Shown: one piece after another, positions 9,661 through 18,983 of the stretch
Layout of the letters: each line of letters opens with the position of its first letter
Position numbering within the stretch: position 1 is the stretch's first letter
NCBI GenBank assembly: GCA_900472575.1
Contig: UCIV01000010.1
Span: 248,001-312,000, forward strand
Source of the DNA: Hyphomicrobiales bacterium
Lineage (GTDB): Bacteria; Pseudomonadota; Alphaproteobacteria; Rhizobiales; Rhizobiaceae
Length of the DNA: 64,000 nucleotides
Reading direction: 5' to 3'
Program-made: the position numbers and the translations under genes
Notes under the pieces: generated by a model
What the model was told of the DNA's origin: nothing
What the model saw: only the letters and a program-made list of their open reading frames with translations
Databases searched by the model: none

Positions 9661-10443
9661 TTACAGCCCGCTACCGACGAACTGCCTGAGTTCGACGGTC
9701 TGCGGATCGTCGAGCATCGTGCCCTTGCCTGCCTCCCAGACACGGCCCTGATGCATGTAGACAACGAGATCGGCGACCTGCCGGGCAAACGCCATTTCGT
9801 GGGTGACGAGCACCATGGTCATGCCGCCGGCCGCGAGCTTACCGATGACGCGCAGCACTTCGCCGGTCAGTTCCGGATCGAGCGCGGACGTGACCTCATC
9901 GAACAGCATCAGTTTCGGCCGCATGGCGAGCGAACGCGCAATCGCGACGCGCTGCTGCTGGCCGCCGGACAGTTGTTCGGGATAACTCGATGCTTTGTCC
10001 GACAACCCGACCTGCTCCAACACTTCGGCGGCAAGAGCTCGACTTTCGGCGGCATCGAGACCGTTCACCTTTCTCGGCGCAAGCGTAACGTTCTGCTCGA
10101 CTGTAAGGTGCGGGAAGAGGTTGTAGCTCTGGAAGACGATGCCCACCTCCTTGCGCAGTTCCCGCAATTCGAAATCGCGGGCACGCAGATTGCGGCCGCA
10201 GACGGTCAGTTCACCGTCATTGATTTTCTCCAGCCCATTGATACAGCGCAAAGCCGTGCTCTTGCCCGATCCGCTTCGGCCGATCAGTGCCGCGACCTGG
10301 CCCGGCATGACATCGAGGTCGATGCCCTTCAGCACTTCCAGCGCGCCGAAACTTTTGTGCACGTCGCGAAACGAGACCATCGGCTGGGCGCCGTCTTGCG
10401 GCGCGACCGGGGTGTGGACGGTGTTCATGGAAATGACGGTCAT
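9661..10443 (-). CDS. ABC transporter ATP-binding protein, PAAT family
   Basis: Cytoplasmic ATPase of 260 aa powering the adjacent permeases. Walker A GRSGSGKST (about 52-60), signature [15 protein letters not shown], Walker B LMLFDEVTSALDP and the switch His in LVTHEMAFA are all intact, and the FRDVHKSFG start with 'MxFA' after the H-loop is typical of GlnQ/HisP-like proteins. ATG 10443 follows AGGAGA and overlaps the upstream permease stop (ATGA); an in-frame ATG at 10428 is also possible. Confidence 0.93.
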   Translation of the reverse strand: MTVISMNTVHTPVAPQDGAQPMVSFRDVHKSFGALEVLKGIDLDVMPGQVAALIGRSGSGKSTALRCINGLEKINDGELTVCGRNLRARDFELRELRKEVGIVFQSYNLFPHLTVEQNVTLAPRKVNGLDAAESRALAAEVLEQVGLSDKASSYPEQLSGGQQQRVAIARSLAMRPKLMLFDEVTSALDPELTGEVLRVIGKLAAGGMTMVLVTHEMAFARQVADLVVYMHQGRVWEAGKGTMLDDPQTVELRQFVGSGL

Positions 10444-11090
10444 GCGTTTCTCCTGTGAAGGCGGAGCTCAAACCGGCGGGCGTAGCGCGACAGCGGGAAG
10501 CATATGGCGAAATAGATCAGCGCCGCGGCGGTGAAGATGATGAAGGGTTTGAACGTGGCGTTGTTCAAAATCTTGGCCGAGTAAGTGAGATCGAAGAAGC
10601 CTATCACCACCGAATAGGAGGTGTTCTTGACGATCTGCACCAGGAAGCCGACCGTCGGCGGAACGGCGATCCGCAATGCCTGCGGCAGAATGATGTAGAT
10701 GAAACGCTGCAGGTTGGTGAGCGCCAGGCATTCGCCGGCTTCCCATTGGGTCTTCGGCACCGCCTGAATGCAGCCTTTCCAGATTTCGCCAAGATAGGCG
10801 CTGGAATAGAGTGTCATGGCGATTGCGGCTGCAACCAGCGCATTGACGTCGAAACCGTAGATACTGACGCCGAAATAGACGACGAACATGATGACCGGCA
10901 GCGGTATGCCCTGTACGAACTGCACATACGCACTCGAGGCACGACAGAGAAACCAGCCGCGCGAAATCCGGGCAAGCGCCACCGGCAGGCCGACGATCGT
11001 GCCGCCGACAAAACCCATCAGCGACAGGACGACGGTCCAGAAGGCGCCCTGAACCAGAAAGCCGTATTGATCGAGGCTCACACCGAGCAT
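10440..11090 (-). CDS. ABC transporter permease, PAAT family
   Basis: Inner-membrane permease (216 aa) with about five hydrophobic segments and the EAA loop AYLGEIWKGCIQAVPKTQWEA (about 98-118), the cytoplasmic coupling helix of HisM/GlnP-like proteins. AAAGGAGA precedes the ATG at 11090. It overlaps the ATPase gene by 4 nt and lies 46 nt after the first permease gene; together the two permeases form the membrane pore. Confidence 0.92.
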   Translation of the reverse strand: MLGVSLDQYGFLVQGAFWTVVLSLMGFVGGTIVGLPVALARISRGWFLCRASSAYVQFVQGIPLPVIMFVVYFGVSIYGFDVNALVAAAIAMTLYSSAYLGEIWKGCIQAVPKTQWEAGECLALTNLQRFIYIILPQALRIAVPPTVGFLVQIVKNTSYSVVIGFFDLTYSAKILNNATFKPFIIFTAAALIYFAICFPLSRYARRFELRLHRRNA

Positions 11091-11136
11091 GGGCGATCTC
11101 CTTTCAGGCAGGCGGAAATAGAAGCGGGACAGTGGC

Positions 11137-11820
11137 TCATAGCGGTGTCCTCAGCTTGCGCAGGCGGGTGAAGGCGAGCTGTGCTGCGCCGTGAAGACAG
11201 AGCCGCAGCATGGTGGCGAGCGCGAGATAAAGCACCGCGATCACCAGATAGACGTCGAAGCCGCGGAAGGTGATCGACTGGACCTGATAACCGACACCAG
11301 TCAGCTCCTCGACCGAGATCTGCGACATGATCGAAGTTGCCAGCATCATCAGGATGAATTGGCTGACCAGGGCCGGATAGACGAGTTCGGCAGCCTGCGG
11401 CAGCTGGATGTTCCAGAAGATCTGGCGTCGCGTCATGGCAAGACAGTTCGCTGCTTCCAGCTGCCCCTTGGGGATTGCCTGAAAACCGGCGCGCATGATT
11501 TCCGCCGAATATGCGCCGGTATTGATGACCAGCGCGATGACCGCGGCATTGAACGGTCCGATCCGGGCGCCGAGCACCGTCAGGCCGAAGAACAGCCAGA
11601 AGACTTGGATGATCAGCGGCGTGTTGCGGATCGCCTCGATATAGATGGTGACAGCCGTCTGCAGCCAGCGCGGGCCGTAAAGCCGGCCGACAGCGCAGGC
11701 CGTGCCGAGCGCAAAACCCGGCAGGATCGAGACCACCGTCAACAGGATGGTCAGGCGTACGCCATTGATGATCTCGGATCGAAAGCTTTCGAGAAAGCTG
11801 AAATCGAACACATAGTCCAA
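11137..11820 (-). CDS. ABC transporter permease, PAAT family (first gene of operon)
   Basis: Second type of PAAT permease, 227 aa, with the EAA loop AYSAEIMRAGFQAIPKGQLEA. The start is judged to be the TTG at 11820 (reads MDYVFDFSFL) because GGAGGAGGAA lies 5-7 nt upstream of it; the open frame back to 11841 would put the start inside that ribosome site. It begins the minus-strand transporter operon, divergent from the UxaA-family gene at 11987. A palindrome in the shared promoter region (11943-11963) could control both directions. Confidence 0.9.
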   Translation of the reverse strand: MDYVFDFSFLESFRSEIINGVRLTILLTVVSILPGFALGTACAVGRLYGPRWLQTAVTIYIEAIRNTPLIIQVFWLFFGLTVLGARIGPFNAAVIALVINTGAYSAEIMRAGFQAIPKGQLEAANCLAMTRRQIFWNIQLPQAAELVYPALVSQFILMMLATSIMSQISVEELTGVGYQVQSITFRGFDVYLVIAVLYLALATMLRLCLHGAAQLAFTRLRKLRTPL

Positions 11821-11916
11821 GCTATTCCTCCTCCTCACCATCAGGTCGGCTGCAGCGTGTTTCGTGTCGCCCTCCTCGACGGCACGAAACCGGAAAATCT
11901 GCTCCGATTATTTTCC

Positions 11917-11963
11917 TTGACAGTTCGATGGCGTCAGTGAAATGACTTTTGTCGACAAAGTCA
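11917..11963 (+). promoter_or_regulatory. Divergent promoter with GntR/FadR-type palindrome
   Basis: A consensus -35 TTGACA lies at 11917-11922. Downstream, TTTGTCGACAAA (11948-11959) is a perfect palindrome flanked by TGAC and GTCA (11943-11946, 11960-11963). TTGTCGACAA fits the TnGTnnnACnA pattern known for FCD-type GntR operators. It would block plus-strand transcription of the uxaA-like gene, and the regulator gene lies directly downstream (13562). Assignment is inference. Confidence 0.6.
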
Positions 11964-11986
11964 ATTTCTTTCTTTAGGAGGATGAG

Positions 11987-13537
11987 ATGAAAATTGATGT
12001 CCAGGCCGGTTCGAACATTCCGGCCGCCATTCTGTTGAATTCACTGGATAATGTTGCCGTGGCGCGGCGCGAGATCGCGATAGGCGAGGCGTCAGGTGTC
12101 AACGGAATCGTTGCAACGGCGGTCATCCCGCGGGGTCACAAGATCGCGATCCGTGCTATTGCCAAGGGCGAGGCGGCGACGAAATACGGGCAGACGATCG
12201 GCATCGCCAGCTGCGATATCGCGCCGGGCGACCACGTTCATCTGCAAAATATCGCCATGCAGGACAGCGACGTGACGCACCATTTCTCGTCGCACGTTCC
12301 GGTAATCGATTTCGTCCCGGACGCCGAGCGGCGCACCTTTGAAGGTTATCTGCGGCCAGACGGCCAGGTCGGCACCCGCAACTATATCGGCATCATCTCG
12401 TCGGTGAACTGTTCCGCCACGGTCTCCCATGCGATCGCCGATCATTTCAATCGCGGCGGCGGGTTGAAGGGTTACGACAATATCGACGGCGTTGTCGCGC
12501 TGACGCATGGACAGGGCTGCGCGATCGGCACTGGAACCGAGGGATACGAATATTTGGTCCGCACGCTGAGCGGTTATGCGCGCAACCCGAATTTTGCCGG
12601 CATCCTGATGATCGGGCTTGGTTGCGAGGTGAACCAGATCTCGCTGATCCAGGAGAAATATGGTCTGGAGGAAAGCCAGTTCCTCAGGACCATGACGATC
12701 CAGCAGCTTGGCGGCACCCGCAAGACGGTCGAGGTCGCATCTGCGATCATCGTCGAAATGCTCGACGCGCTGAAAGGGCTGGAGCGGACGACCCAGCCGC
12801 TTTCCAAGCTGAAGCTCGCGCTGCAATGCGGCGGCTCGGATGGTTATTCCGGTATTTCCGCCAATCCCGCTCTCGGGCATGCTTCCGATCTTCTGGTCAA
12901 GCACGGCGGCACGGCTGTCCTGAGCGAGACACCGGAAATCTACGGTGCCGAACATCTGCTGACCATGCGCGCGGTAAAGCCTGAAGTTGCGCAGAAGCTG
13001 ATGGACCGGATCGAATGGTGGGGCGACTATACCTCGCGCCACGGTGCAGAACTCAACAATAACCCGTCGCACGGCAACAAGGCCGGCGGCCTGACGACGA
13101 TCCTGGAAAAGTCGCTGGGCGCGGTTGCCAAGGGCGGCTCGATGCCGATGCAGGCGGTCTACGAATATGCGGAGATCATTGACGAAACCGGCTTCGTCTT
13201 CATGGATACACCCGGTTACGATCCGGTCGCGGTGACCGGCCAGATCGCCGGTGGCTGCAATATGCTCATCTTCACCACCGGCCGTGGTTCCGTTTCCGGT
13301 TTCAAGCCGGTGCCGACGATCAAGGTTGCAACCAATACGGAAATGTTCGAACACATGAGTGAGGACATGGACGTCAATTGCGGCGATATCGTCAATGGGC
13401 GCGAAAGCATCGAGGACGCCGGTGAGCGAATATTCGAGACGCTGATCGCGGTGGCATCGGGGCAGCGGACGCTGAGCGAGATCTATGACTACGGCAATAA
13501 TGAATTCGTGCCCTGGCAGCTCGGCGCGATTACCTGA
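11987..13537 (+). CDS. UxaA-family (altronate/galactarate-type) dehydratase
   Basis: Iron-dependent dehydratase-family enzyme of 516 aa. An N-terminal SAF domain (about 1-100, ATAVIPRGHKIAIRAI) is fused to the large UxaA/GarD domain: GYLRPDGQVGTRNYIGI, GQGCAIGTGTEGYEYL, LGCEVNQI, CGGSDGYSGISANPALG and NPSHGNKAGGLTTILEKSLG, which hold the metal and substrate residues of the family. ATG 11987 follows AGGAGG. Family members remove water from altronate, galactarate or related sugar acids; some act on sulfolactate (as a sulfo-lyase). Which applies here cannot be told from sequence. The divergent operon brings an ABC importer and a FAH hydrolase, so it should act early on the imported compound. Confidence 0.9.
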   Translation: MKIDVQAGSNIPAAILLNSLDNVAVARREIAIGEASGVNGIVATAVIPRGHKIAIRAIAKGEAATKYGQTIGIASCDIAPGDHVHLQNIAMQDSDVTHHFSSHVPVIDFVPDAERRTFEGYLRPDGQVGTRNYIGIISSVNCSATVSHAIADHFNRGGGLKGYDNIDGVVALTHGQGCAIGTGTEGYEYLVRTLSGYARNPNFAGILMIGLGCEVNQISLIQEKYGLEESQFLRTMTIQQLGGTRKTVEVASAIIVEMLDALKGLERTTQPLSKLKLALQCGGSDGYSGISANPALGHASDLLVKHGGTAVLSETPEIYGAEHLLTMRAVKPEVAQKLMDRIEWWGDYTSRHGAELNNNPSHGNKAGGLTTILEKSLGAVAKGGSMPMQAVYEYAEIIDETGFVFMDTPGYDPVAVTGQIAGGCNMLIFTTGRGSVSGFKPVPTIKVATNTEMFEHMSEDMDVNCGDIVNGRESIEDAGERIFETLIAVASGQRTLSEIYDYGNNEFVPWQLGAIT

Positions 13538-13561
13538 CGGCAGCCTGTAACGGAGAGGAAC

Positions 13562-14524
13562 TTGGAGCGACAGCCGGCCTATCGGCGCATAGCCGAACAT
13601 CTCGATGGGGCAATCCGTGACGAGCGGATCGTTACCGGCGCGATCATCAAGATAGCAGAAGTCGCCAAGATCTTCGGGTCGAGCCGCTCTCCGGTGAAAC
13701 AGGCTTTCGAAATCCTGGAGGCGCAGGGCAGCGTGCGCCCTCATGACGGGCAGGGGTTCGTAGTTGGAAACGATAGCGAACCTTTCCGTTTTACGCTGAC
13801 TGCTGATCATCTGACGCTGGGCGACGGCGAGATCGATGCAAACCAGAGCGCTCTTGACGAACTGTATTTCAGGATCGAGCGCGAACTGATCCTGCACTCG
13901 ATGTCCGGGCATCTGCGTGTAAACGAACTGGCGCTTGCCCGGCATTTCGGCATCGGCCGGACGGTGGCGCGCGATCTCATCTTCCGGGCCAACAAGCTCG
14001 GGATCGTTGCGCGGGGAAACGGCGGACACTGGCAGATCGTCGGCCTTGATGTCGAACGTTGCCGAAATCTCTATGACCTGCGGCGAATCCTGGAGCCGAT
14101 CGCGCTGGAGGCCGCAGCATCGCTGATACCGCGCAGCGAACTTGAAGACATGCGAGGTCGTCTTGGCGAAGCGATTGCCGTCTCGCCTGCTCTGGATATC
14201 GTCGATCTTGATAGGCTGGAAAACGATCTTCATCAGCGATGCCTCGGATATTGTCCCAATCCGGAAATCATCGAGGCGCTTTCCCGCACTGCACCGACCT
14301 ATATCTGCGGAAAATACCTGCAGGTCACCTTATCCGACAACCCGACTATCGAAACCTTCATGCATGATCACAACGAGATCATCACCCTTATACTGGACGG
14401 CAGGAGTACGGACGCAGGTGAGCGCCTCCGTGAACATCTTGTGTTGTCCTGCGGGCAGATCGTGGAGCGGCTGACGGAATATCTTGAAACGAAGACCACG
14501 CCGGATGTCGAATATATTTGGTGA
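13562..14524 (+). CDS. GntR/FCD-family regulator with two winged helix-turn-helix domains
   Basis: Regulator of 320 aa, about 90 longer than usual for FCD proteins. A GntR winged helix lies at about 3-68 (YRRIAEHLDGAIRDERIVTG...SRSPVKQAFEILEAQG). A second GntR-like winged helix appears at about 95-160 (LRVNELALARHFGIGRTVARDLIF...LGIV). An FCD ligand domain follows (ENDLHQRCLG, HDHNEIITLILDG, REHLVLSCGQI). The start is TTG at 13562 with GGAGAGG just upstream. It lies 24 nt after the uxaA-like gene, is presumably co-transcribed, and is the likely regulator of the divergent transporter operon. Confidence 0.88.
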   Translation: MERQPAYRRIAEHLDGAIRDERIVTGAIIKIAEVAKIFGSSRSPVKQAFEILEAQGSVRPHDGQGFVVGNDSEPFRFTLTADHLTLGDGEIDANQSALDELYFRIERELILHSMSGHLRVNELALARHFGIGRTVARDLIFRANKLGIVARGNGGHWQIVGLDVERCRNLYDLRRILEPIALEAAASLIPRSELEDMRGRLGEAIAVSPALDIVDLDRLENDLHQRCLGYCPNPEIIEALSRTAPTYICGKYLQVTLSDNPTIETFMHDHNEIITLILDGRSTDAGERLREHLVLSCGQIVERLTEYLETKTTPDVEYIW

Positions 14525-14529
14525 GGTCA

Positions 14530-14551
14530 CACCCGGTTTTCACAGCGGGTG
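14530..14551. terminator. Weak hairpin between convergent gntR-type gene and putA
   Basis: CACCCG (14530-14535) pairs with CGGGTG (14546-14551) around a 10-nt loop in the 49-nt gap between converging genes. No T run follows, so this is a low-confidence terminator. Confidence 0.3.
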
Positions 14552-14573
14552 CGTTGACTTTCCAGATGACCTA

Positions 14574-17500
14574 TCAGCCGATCGCCATAAGGCTGGCGTT
14601 GCCGCCTGCAGCGGTCGTGTTGATTGACGTGGAGATTTCCTCAAGCAGCCAGTTCAGGCAGTAGGCCTCAGAATCCATCGCAAGTTCTGCCGAGGGTGAG
14701 GCTTGAACGAGAACGAGTGGCCCTGGCAGCGCGGCGATCCTCTTCGTGATTTCGACGAGACGCTCGCCTTCGCCCTCGATCAGTGCACCGGCAAAGGGGG
14801 CATCCTTGGCCCAATCCTCGCTCCAGGTGATCCGCGCAGCGACGTTTGCCGGCAGATCGCCGAGCGAAGCCTTGAGGCCTGAAGCAGCATCGATTGCGAC
14901 CTCGTTCCCCGTAGCAAGCGCTGCGGTGAGTTGGCGATAGAGGCCGATTTCCGTCTGTGGGACAAGCAGGACGCGGCCACGCGGGTGAAGCGCGTAGATA
15001 TTGCGTTCACCGACCGGGCCGGCGAGATCGGTTTGCAGGCCAAGTGCGGAAACGGCGCCCGTCTCGCGGGCATCCTGTGCCAGTCTGTTACGGCCGCGCT
15101 GGCCGAGCCAGCGAGCGAAATCCGTCAATGCAGGATCGGTGTGGACCGAGCTGTGGCGTGGCGGAACCGGGGCCTTGTCGACCAGACGGCCGAGATAAAG
15201 CGGACCTCCTGCCTTCGGGCCTGTCCCGGACAGGCCGCGTCCGCCAAACGGCTGAACGCCGACGACAGCGCCGATGACGTTTCGGTTCACATAGATATTG
15301 CCGACCCGGATGAGGCCGGTCACCTGCGCGATCGTCTCGTCGAGGCGCGTATGCAGGCCGAAAGTCAGGCCGTAGCCGGTACCGTTGATATCCTCGATCA
15401 ACCGTTCCAGATCATCGCGCTTGTAGCGTACGACATGCAGGACCGGACCGAAGACTTCGCGCTGAAGATCCTTCAGCGAGCCGATCTCGATGATCGTCGG
15501 GGCAACGAAGGTTCCGTTTGCTGTTTCAGGGCCGAGCGGCAACTGCTCAACCTTGCGGCCAAGCGTGCGCATGGCTTCGATATGCTTTTCGATATTGCCC
15601 TTGGCTTCTTCAGTGATGACGGGGCCGATATCGACATTCAGCGTGTCGGTGCGACCGATCGAAAGCTCCTTCAGTGCGCCCTTGAGCATGGAAAGGATGC
15701 GGTCTGCGACGTCTTCCTGCAGGCAGAGAACACGCAATGCCGAGCAACGCTGGCCGGCGCTGTCGAAGGCTGACGCGATGACATCGAAAACGACCTGCTC
15801 GGCGAGCGCCGAGGAATCGACGATCATCGCATTCTGGCCACCGGTTTCGGCGATCAGCGGGATCGGCTTGCCGTTTGGCAGCAGACGGCGGGCCAGTTCG
15901 GCCTGGATGAGACGCGCCACTTCAGTGGAGCCGGTGAACATGACGCCGCAGGTCTGCGGTGCTGCAACGAGTGCCGCACCGATGCGACCATCACCCGGAA
16001 GCAGCTGAAGCGCATTGGCGGGAATGCCGGCCTCGTGCAGAATGCGGATGCCCTGCGCGGCGATGAGCGGAGTTTCTTCCGCGGGCTTAGCCAGAACCGG
16101 ATTGCCGGCGACCAGCGCTGCGGCAATCTGGCCGGTGAAGATCGCCAACGGGAAGTTCCATGGGCTGATGCAGACGACAGGGCCGAGTGGACGATGTCCC
16201 GGGCCGAGCGTGCGGCGCGCCTGTTCGGCATAATAACGAAGGAAATCGATTGCCTCGCGTACTTCCGCAATCGCGTTGGGCATGGACTTGCCGGCTTCGC
16301 GCATGATGAGGCCGAGCAGATCCGGCATTTGAGCCTGCATGATATCGGCTGCGCGCTCCAGGCAGGCAGCACGGTCTGTGGGAGCCGTGGCGGCCCAGCC
16401 CGCGGCTGCACTCGTGGCGATTGTCATGGCCTTGCCGGCGCCGGCTTCCGTGATCTCGGTGACCGTGCCGACAACATCGCGCCGGTCGCCAGGGTTGAGC
16501 ACCGGACGGCTGGCTCCAGCATTTTCCAACGTTGAAGCGGAAGTCCATTCACGGGTGGACGAGTTTTTCAGCGATGTGGAGAGTTCCGCAAGCGTCGTTT
16601 CGTTTGAGAGATCCAGCCCGGTGGAATTTAACCGGGCACCATAAAGATCGCGGGGGAGAGCGATCTGATCGTGACGGGCGCCGATCTCAGCCATGCCACG
16701 AACCACATCGACTGGGTCGATCACCAGTTCATCTACCGAAACGTTCTTGTCGCCGATGCGGTTGACGAAGGAGGAGTTGGCGCCGTTTTCCAAGAGGCGT
16801 CGAACCAGATAGGCAAGCAATGTTTCATGGGTGCCGACGGGAGCGTAGACACGTGCGGGGCGGCCAAGTTTGCTTGTGCCGACAACCTCGTCATAGAGCG
16901 GCTCCCCCATTCCATGCAGGCACTGGAATTCGTATTTGCCGCTTTGGAATTCCGGCCCGGCGATATGATAGATCGTCGCCAAAGTCTGCGCATTATGGGT
17001 CGCAAATTGCGGGAACACAGCGTCGGTCGCCGCCAGCAGTTTGCGGGCACAGGCAATGTAGGAAACATCGGTATGGACCTTACGCGTGAAGACTGGAAAA
17101 TCCTCCAGCCCGTCCACCTGAGCACGTTTGATTTCCGCATCCCAATAGGCGCCCTTGACGAGACGAACCATGATGCGACGGCTGTTGCGGCGGGCGAGAT
17201 CGATGATGAAGTCGAGCACGGCCGGGCAACGCTTGCCATAGGCCTGCACGACGAAGCCCATGCCCTCCCAGCCGGCGAGATCAGGATCTTCGCAAAGGCT
17301 CTGCAGAAGATCGAGCGACAGTTCGAGACGGTCAGCCTCCTCGGCATCGATATTGAGGCCGATATCGTATTTTTTCGCCAACGCTGCGAGAGCCTTTACC
17401 TTCGGCAGCAACTCGCCCATGACGCGGTCGGCTTGGGCGCGGACGTAGCGCGGGTGCAGCGCCGACAGCTTGATGGAAATGCCGGGGCCGTCATAGATGC

Positions 17501-18260
17501 CGCGACCGGCAGAAGCCTGGCCGATGGCGTTGATCGCCGTTTCGTAATCCTTGTAGTAGCGCTCGGCATCTGCCGCCGTCGTCGCGGCCTCGCCCAGCAT
17601 GTCATAGGAGTAGCGGAAACCGCGCTCTTCCAGCGGCTTTGCACGCTTCAAAGCCTCGGCAATCGTTTCACCGGTGACGAATTGCTCGCCCATCATGCGC
17701 ATTGCCATATCCACGCCACGGCGGATGACCGGTTCGCCACAGCGAGCGATAAGGCGAGTGAGAGCGGCAGAAAGGCTGCGACCATCGACCGTGTTGGTGA
17801 GCTTGCCGGTGACAACAAGGCCCCAGGTGGCGGCATTGACAAAAAGCGAACGGCCACCGCCGACATGGGACTTCCAATCGCCATCTGAAATCTTGTCGCG
17901 GATCAGCGCATCGCGGGTTGCCGTGTCGGGAATACGAAGCAGTGCTTCTGCCAAGCACATGAGGGCCACGCCCTCCTGGCTCGACAGCGAATATTCATGC
18001 ACCAAGCCCTCCACGCCGGTACCTTTGTGCTTTGCGCGGAGTGCCTTGATCAGCTGGCTTGCCGTCCTGCGTATTTCGCGACGGGCGTCTTCCGGCAACG
18101 TTGCCTCCACCAGAAGCGCAGCAACGCTTTCGCCCTCCGGCTTGCGGTATGCCGCGGTGATGGCGCGGCGCAAATCGCTCTGCTCGCGTAGAGCGGGCGC
18201 AAAATTTTCAAATGCCGGGAATGCGTCGGTATTCTTGTCGAAGGAGCGAGGGTTCGTCAT
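14574..18260 (-). CDS. putA: Bifunctional proline dehydrogenase / L-glutamate-gamma-semialdehyde dehydrogenase
   Basis: PutA (1228 aa) converts proline to glutamate in two steps with substrate channelling: an FAD proline dehydrogenase barrel (about 170-470; [30 protein letters not shown]) and an NAD aldehyde dehydrogenase (about 560-1000) with catalytic Glu in [10 protein letters not shown] (near 804) and Cys in AGQRCSALR (near 840). The N-terminus lacks the ribbon-helix-helix of E. coli PutA, while about 200 residues follow the P5C dehydrogenase domain. Length and layout fit type-B PutA such as the 1233-residue Sinorhizobium enzyme. It therefore cannot self-repress; the divergent Lrp-like gene at 18405 takes that role, as shown for Agrobacterium putA/putR. 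Confidence 0.97.
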   Translation of the reverse strand: MTNPRSFDKNTDAFPAFENFAPALREQSDLRRAITAAYRKPEGESVAALLVEATLPEDARREIRRTASQLIKALRAKHKGTGVEGLVHEYSLSSQEGVALMCLAEALLRIPDTATRDALIRDKISDGDWKSHVGGGRSLFVNAATWGLVVTGKLTNTVDGRSLSAALTRLIARCGEPVIRRGVDMAMRMMGEQFVTGETIAEALKRAKPLEERGFRYSYDMLGEAATTAADAERYYKDYETAINAIGQASAGRGIYDGPGISIKLSALHPRYVRAQADRVMGELLPKVKALAALAKKYDIGLNIDAEEADRLELSLDLLQSLCEDPDLAGWEGMGFVVQAYGKRCPAVLDFIIDLARRNSRRIMVRLVKGAYWDAEIKRAQVDGLEDFPVFTRKVHTDVSYIACARKLLAATDAVFPQFATHNAQTLATIYHIAGPEFQSGKYEFQCLHGMGEPLYDEVVGTSKLGRPARVYAPVGTHETLLAYLVRRLLENGANSSFVNRIGDKNVSVDELVIDPVDVVRGMAEIGARHDQIALPRDLYGARLNSTGLDLSNETTLAELSTSLKNSSTREWTSASTLENAGASRPVLNPGDRRDVVGTVTEITEAGAGKAMTIATSAAAGWAATAPTDRAACLERAADIMQAQMPDLLGLIMREAGKSMPNAIAEVREAIDFLRYYAEQARRTLGPGHRPLGPVVCISPWNFPLAIFTGQIAAALVAGNPVLAKPAEETPLIAAQGIRILHEAGIPANALQLLPGDGRIGAALVAAPQTCGVMFTGSTEVARLIQAELARRLLPNGKPIPLIAETGGQNAMIVDSSALAEQVVFDVIASAFDSAGQRCSALRVLCLQEDVADRILSMLKGALKELSIGRTDTLNVDIGPVITEEAKGNIEKHIEAMRTLGRKVEQLPLGPETANGTFVAPTIIEIGSLKDLQREVFGPVLHVVRYKRDDLERLIEDINGTGYGLTFGLHTRLDETIAQVTGLIRVGNIYVNRNVIGAVVGVQPFGGRGLSGTGPKAGGPLYLGRLVDKAPVPPRHSSVHTDPALTDFARWLGQRGRNRLAQDARETGAVSALGLQTDLAGPVGERNIYALHPRGRVLLVPQTEIGLYRQLTAALATGNEVAIDAASGLKASLGDLPANVAARITWSEDWAKDAPFAGALIEGEGERLVEITKRIAALPGPLVLVQASPSAELAMDSEAYCLNWLLEEISTSINTTAAGGNASLMAIG

Positions 18261-18346
18261 GGCGGTTCCCGGTTGTCGTAGGAGTCAACAAGTCGCGGAA
18301 GATAACATAGCCGGAATTTTCACGTTGCCCAGTTTTCGAGCTTAAT

Positions 18347-18379
18347 CTATTTGCTTGGACTAAATAAACGAGCAAATAG
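18347..18379. promoter_or_regulatory. Putative PutR operator, inverted repeat in the putA-putR divergent region
   Basis: CTATTTGCT (18347-18355) and AGCAAATAG (18371-18379) form a perfect 9-nt inverted repeat with a 15-nt AT-rich spacer. It lies 25 nt before the putR ATG and 87 nt before putA. Size, AT content and place fit an Lrp/AsnC-type site. Confidence 0.65.
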
Positions 18380-18404
18380 CGGCAAAAAGTTGGAGTATGG
18401 CGTC

Positions 18405-18881
18405 ATGGCTAGCGAATTAGACCAGTTCGACAAGAAGATCATGCAGGAGCTTTCAGCAGATGGACGCCTGTCGATCACAGAACTTGCCAGCCGCATCGGT
18501 CTTTCCAAAACACCCTGCCAATTGCGCCTGCGTCGATTGATCGAAGAAGGTTATATCGAAGGGTTCAGAGCGATCCTCAGTTCGCAAAAACTCGGTCTCG
18601 ATCACATTGCCTTCGTTGAAGTCAAACTCAGCGACACACGGGAGGAGGCATTGAAGAGCTTCAACGATGCAGCTCGCAAGATCAGAGAGATCGAAGGCTG
18701 CCACATGATCGCCGGTCGCTTCGACTATCTCCTGAAGGTCCGCACCAGAGATATCAGGCGATATAGGATCGTGCTGGGTGAGAAAATTTCAACCCTTCCC
18801 TTCGTGGCAAACACATCCACAAACGTGGTGATGCAAACGGTCAAAGAAGACAGCCCGCAGCTCATGGCATCGCCGGAATAG
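18405..18881 (+). CDS. putR: Lrp/AsnC-family regulator of putA
   Basis: Feast/famine regulator of 158 aa: N-terminal HTH (about 5-65; LDQFDKKIMQELSADGRLS, ELASRIGLSKTPCQLRLRRL) and a C-terminal RAM ligand domain (about 70-150; FVEVKLSDTREEALKSF, CHMIAGRFDYLLKVRT). ATG 18405 is taken because TGGAG lies upstream; the frame opens earlier but inside the operator. In Agrobacterium an Lrp-like PutR activates putA in response to proline, and the divergent arrangement here is the same. The inverted repeat at 18347-18379 is the likely binding site. Confidence 0.93.
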   Translation: MASELDQFDKKIMQELSADGRLSITELASRIGLSKTPCQLRLRRLIEEGYIEGFRAILSSQKLGLDHIAFVEVKLSDTREEALKSFNDAARKIREIEGCHMIAGRFDYLLKVRTRDIRRYRIVLGEKISTLPFVANTSTNVVMQTVKEDSPQLMASPE

Positions 18882-18926
18882 CGAACTGATACCGTCAAAT
18901 CACCCTCCATCCCATATTGTTCACGG

Positions 18927-18960
18927 TTTCGTTTTGTCCTAATGTGATGGCAAAACGAAA
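18927..18960. promoter_or_regulatory. Putative GlpR operator upstream of glpR
   Basis: TTTCGTTTTG (18927-18936) and CAAAACGAAA (18951-18960) are a perfect 10-nt inverted repeat separated by 14 nt, 23 nt before the glpR ATG. A related half-site ATTCGTTTTT (19785-19794) lies in the glpD promoter spacer. DeoR-type repressors bind such TTCG-containing repeats, so autoregulation by GlpR is likely. Confidence 0.65.
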
Positions 18961-18983
18961 ATCGAGGGGGCAATGAAAACACC

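Noticed and set aside
12092..14233. 713-codon open frame on the minus strand opposite the UxaA-family and GntR genes
   Set aside because: Its translation has no family motif and is rich in Arg/His/Asp as expected of an antisense shadow; the plus-strand genes carry clear motifs and ribosome sites.
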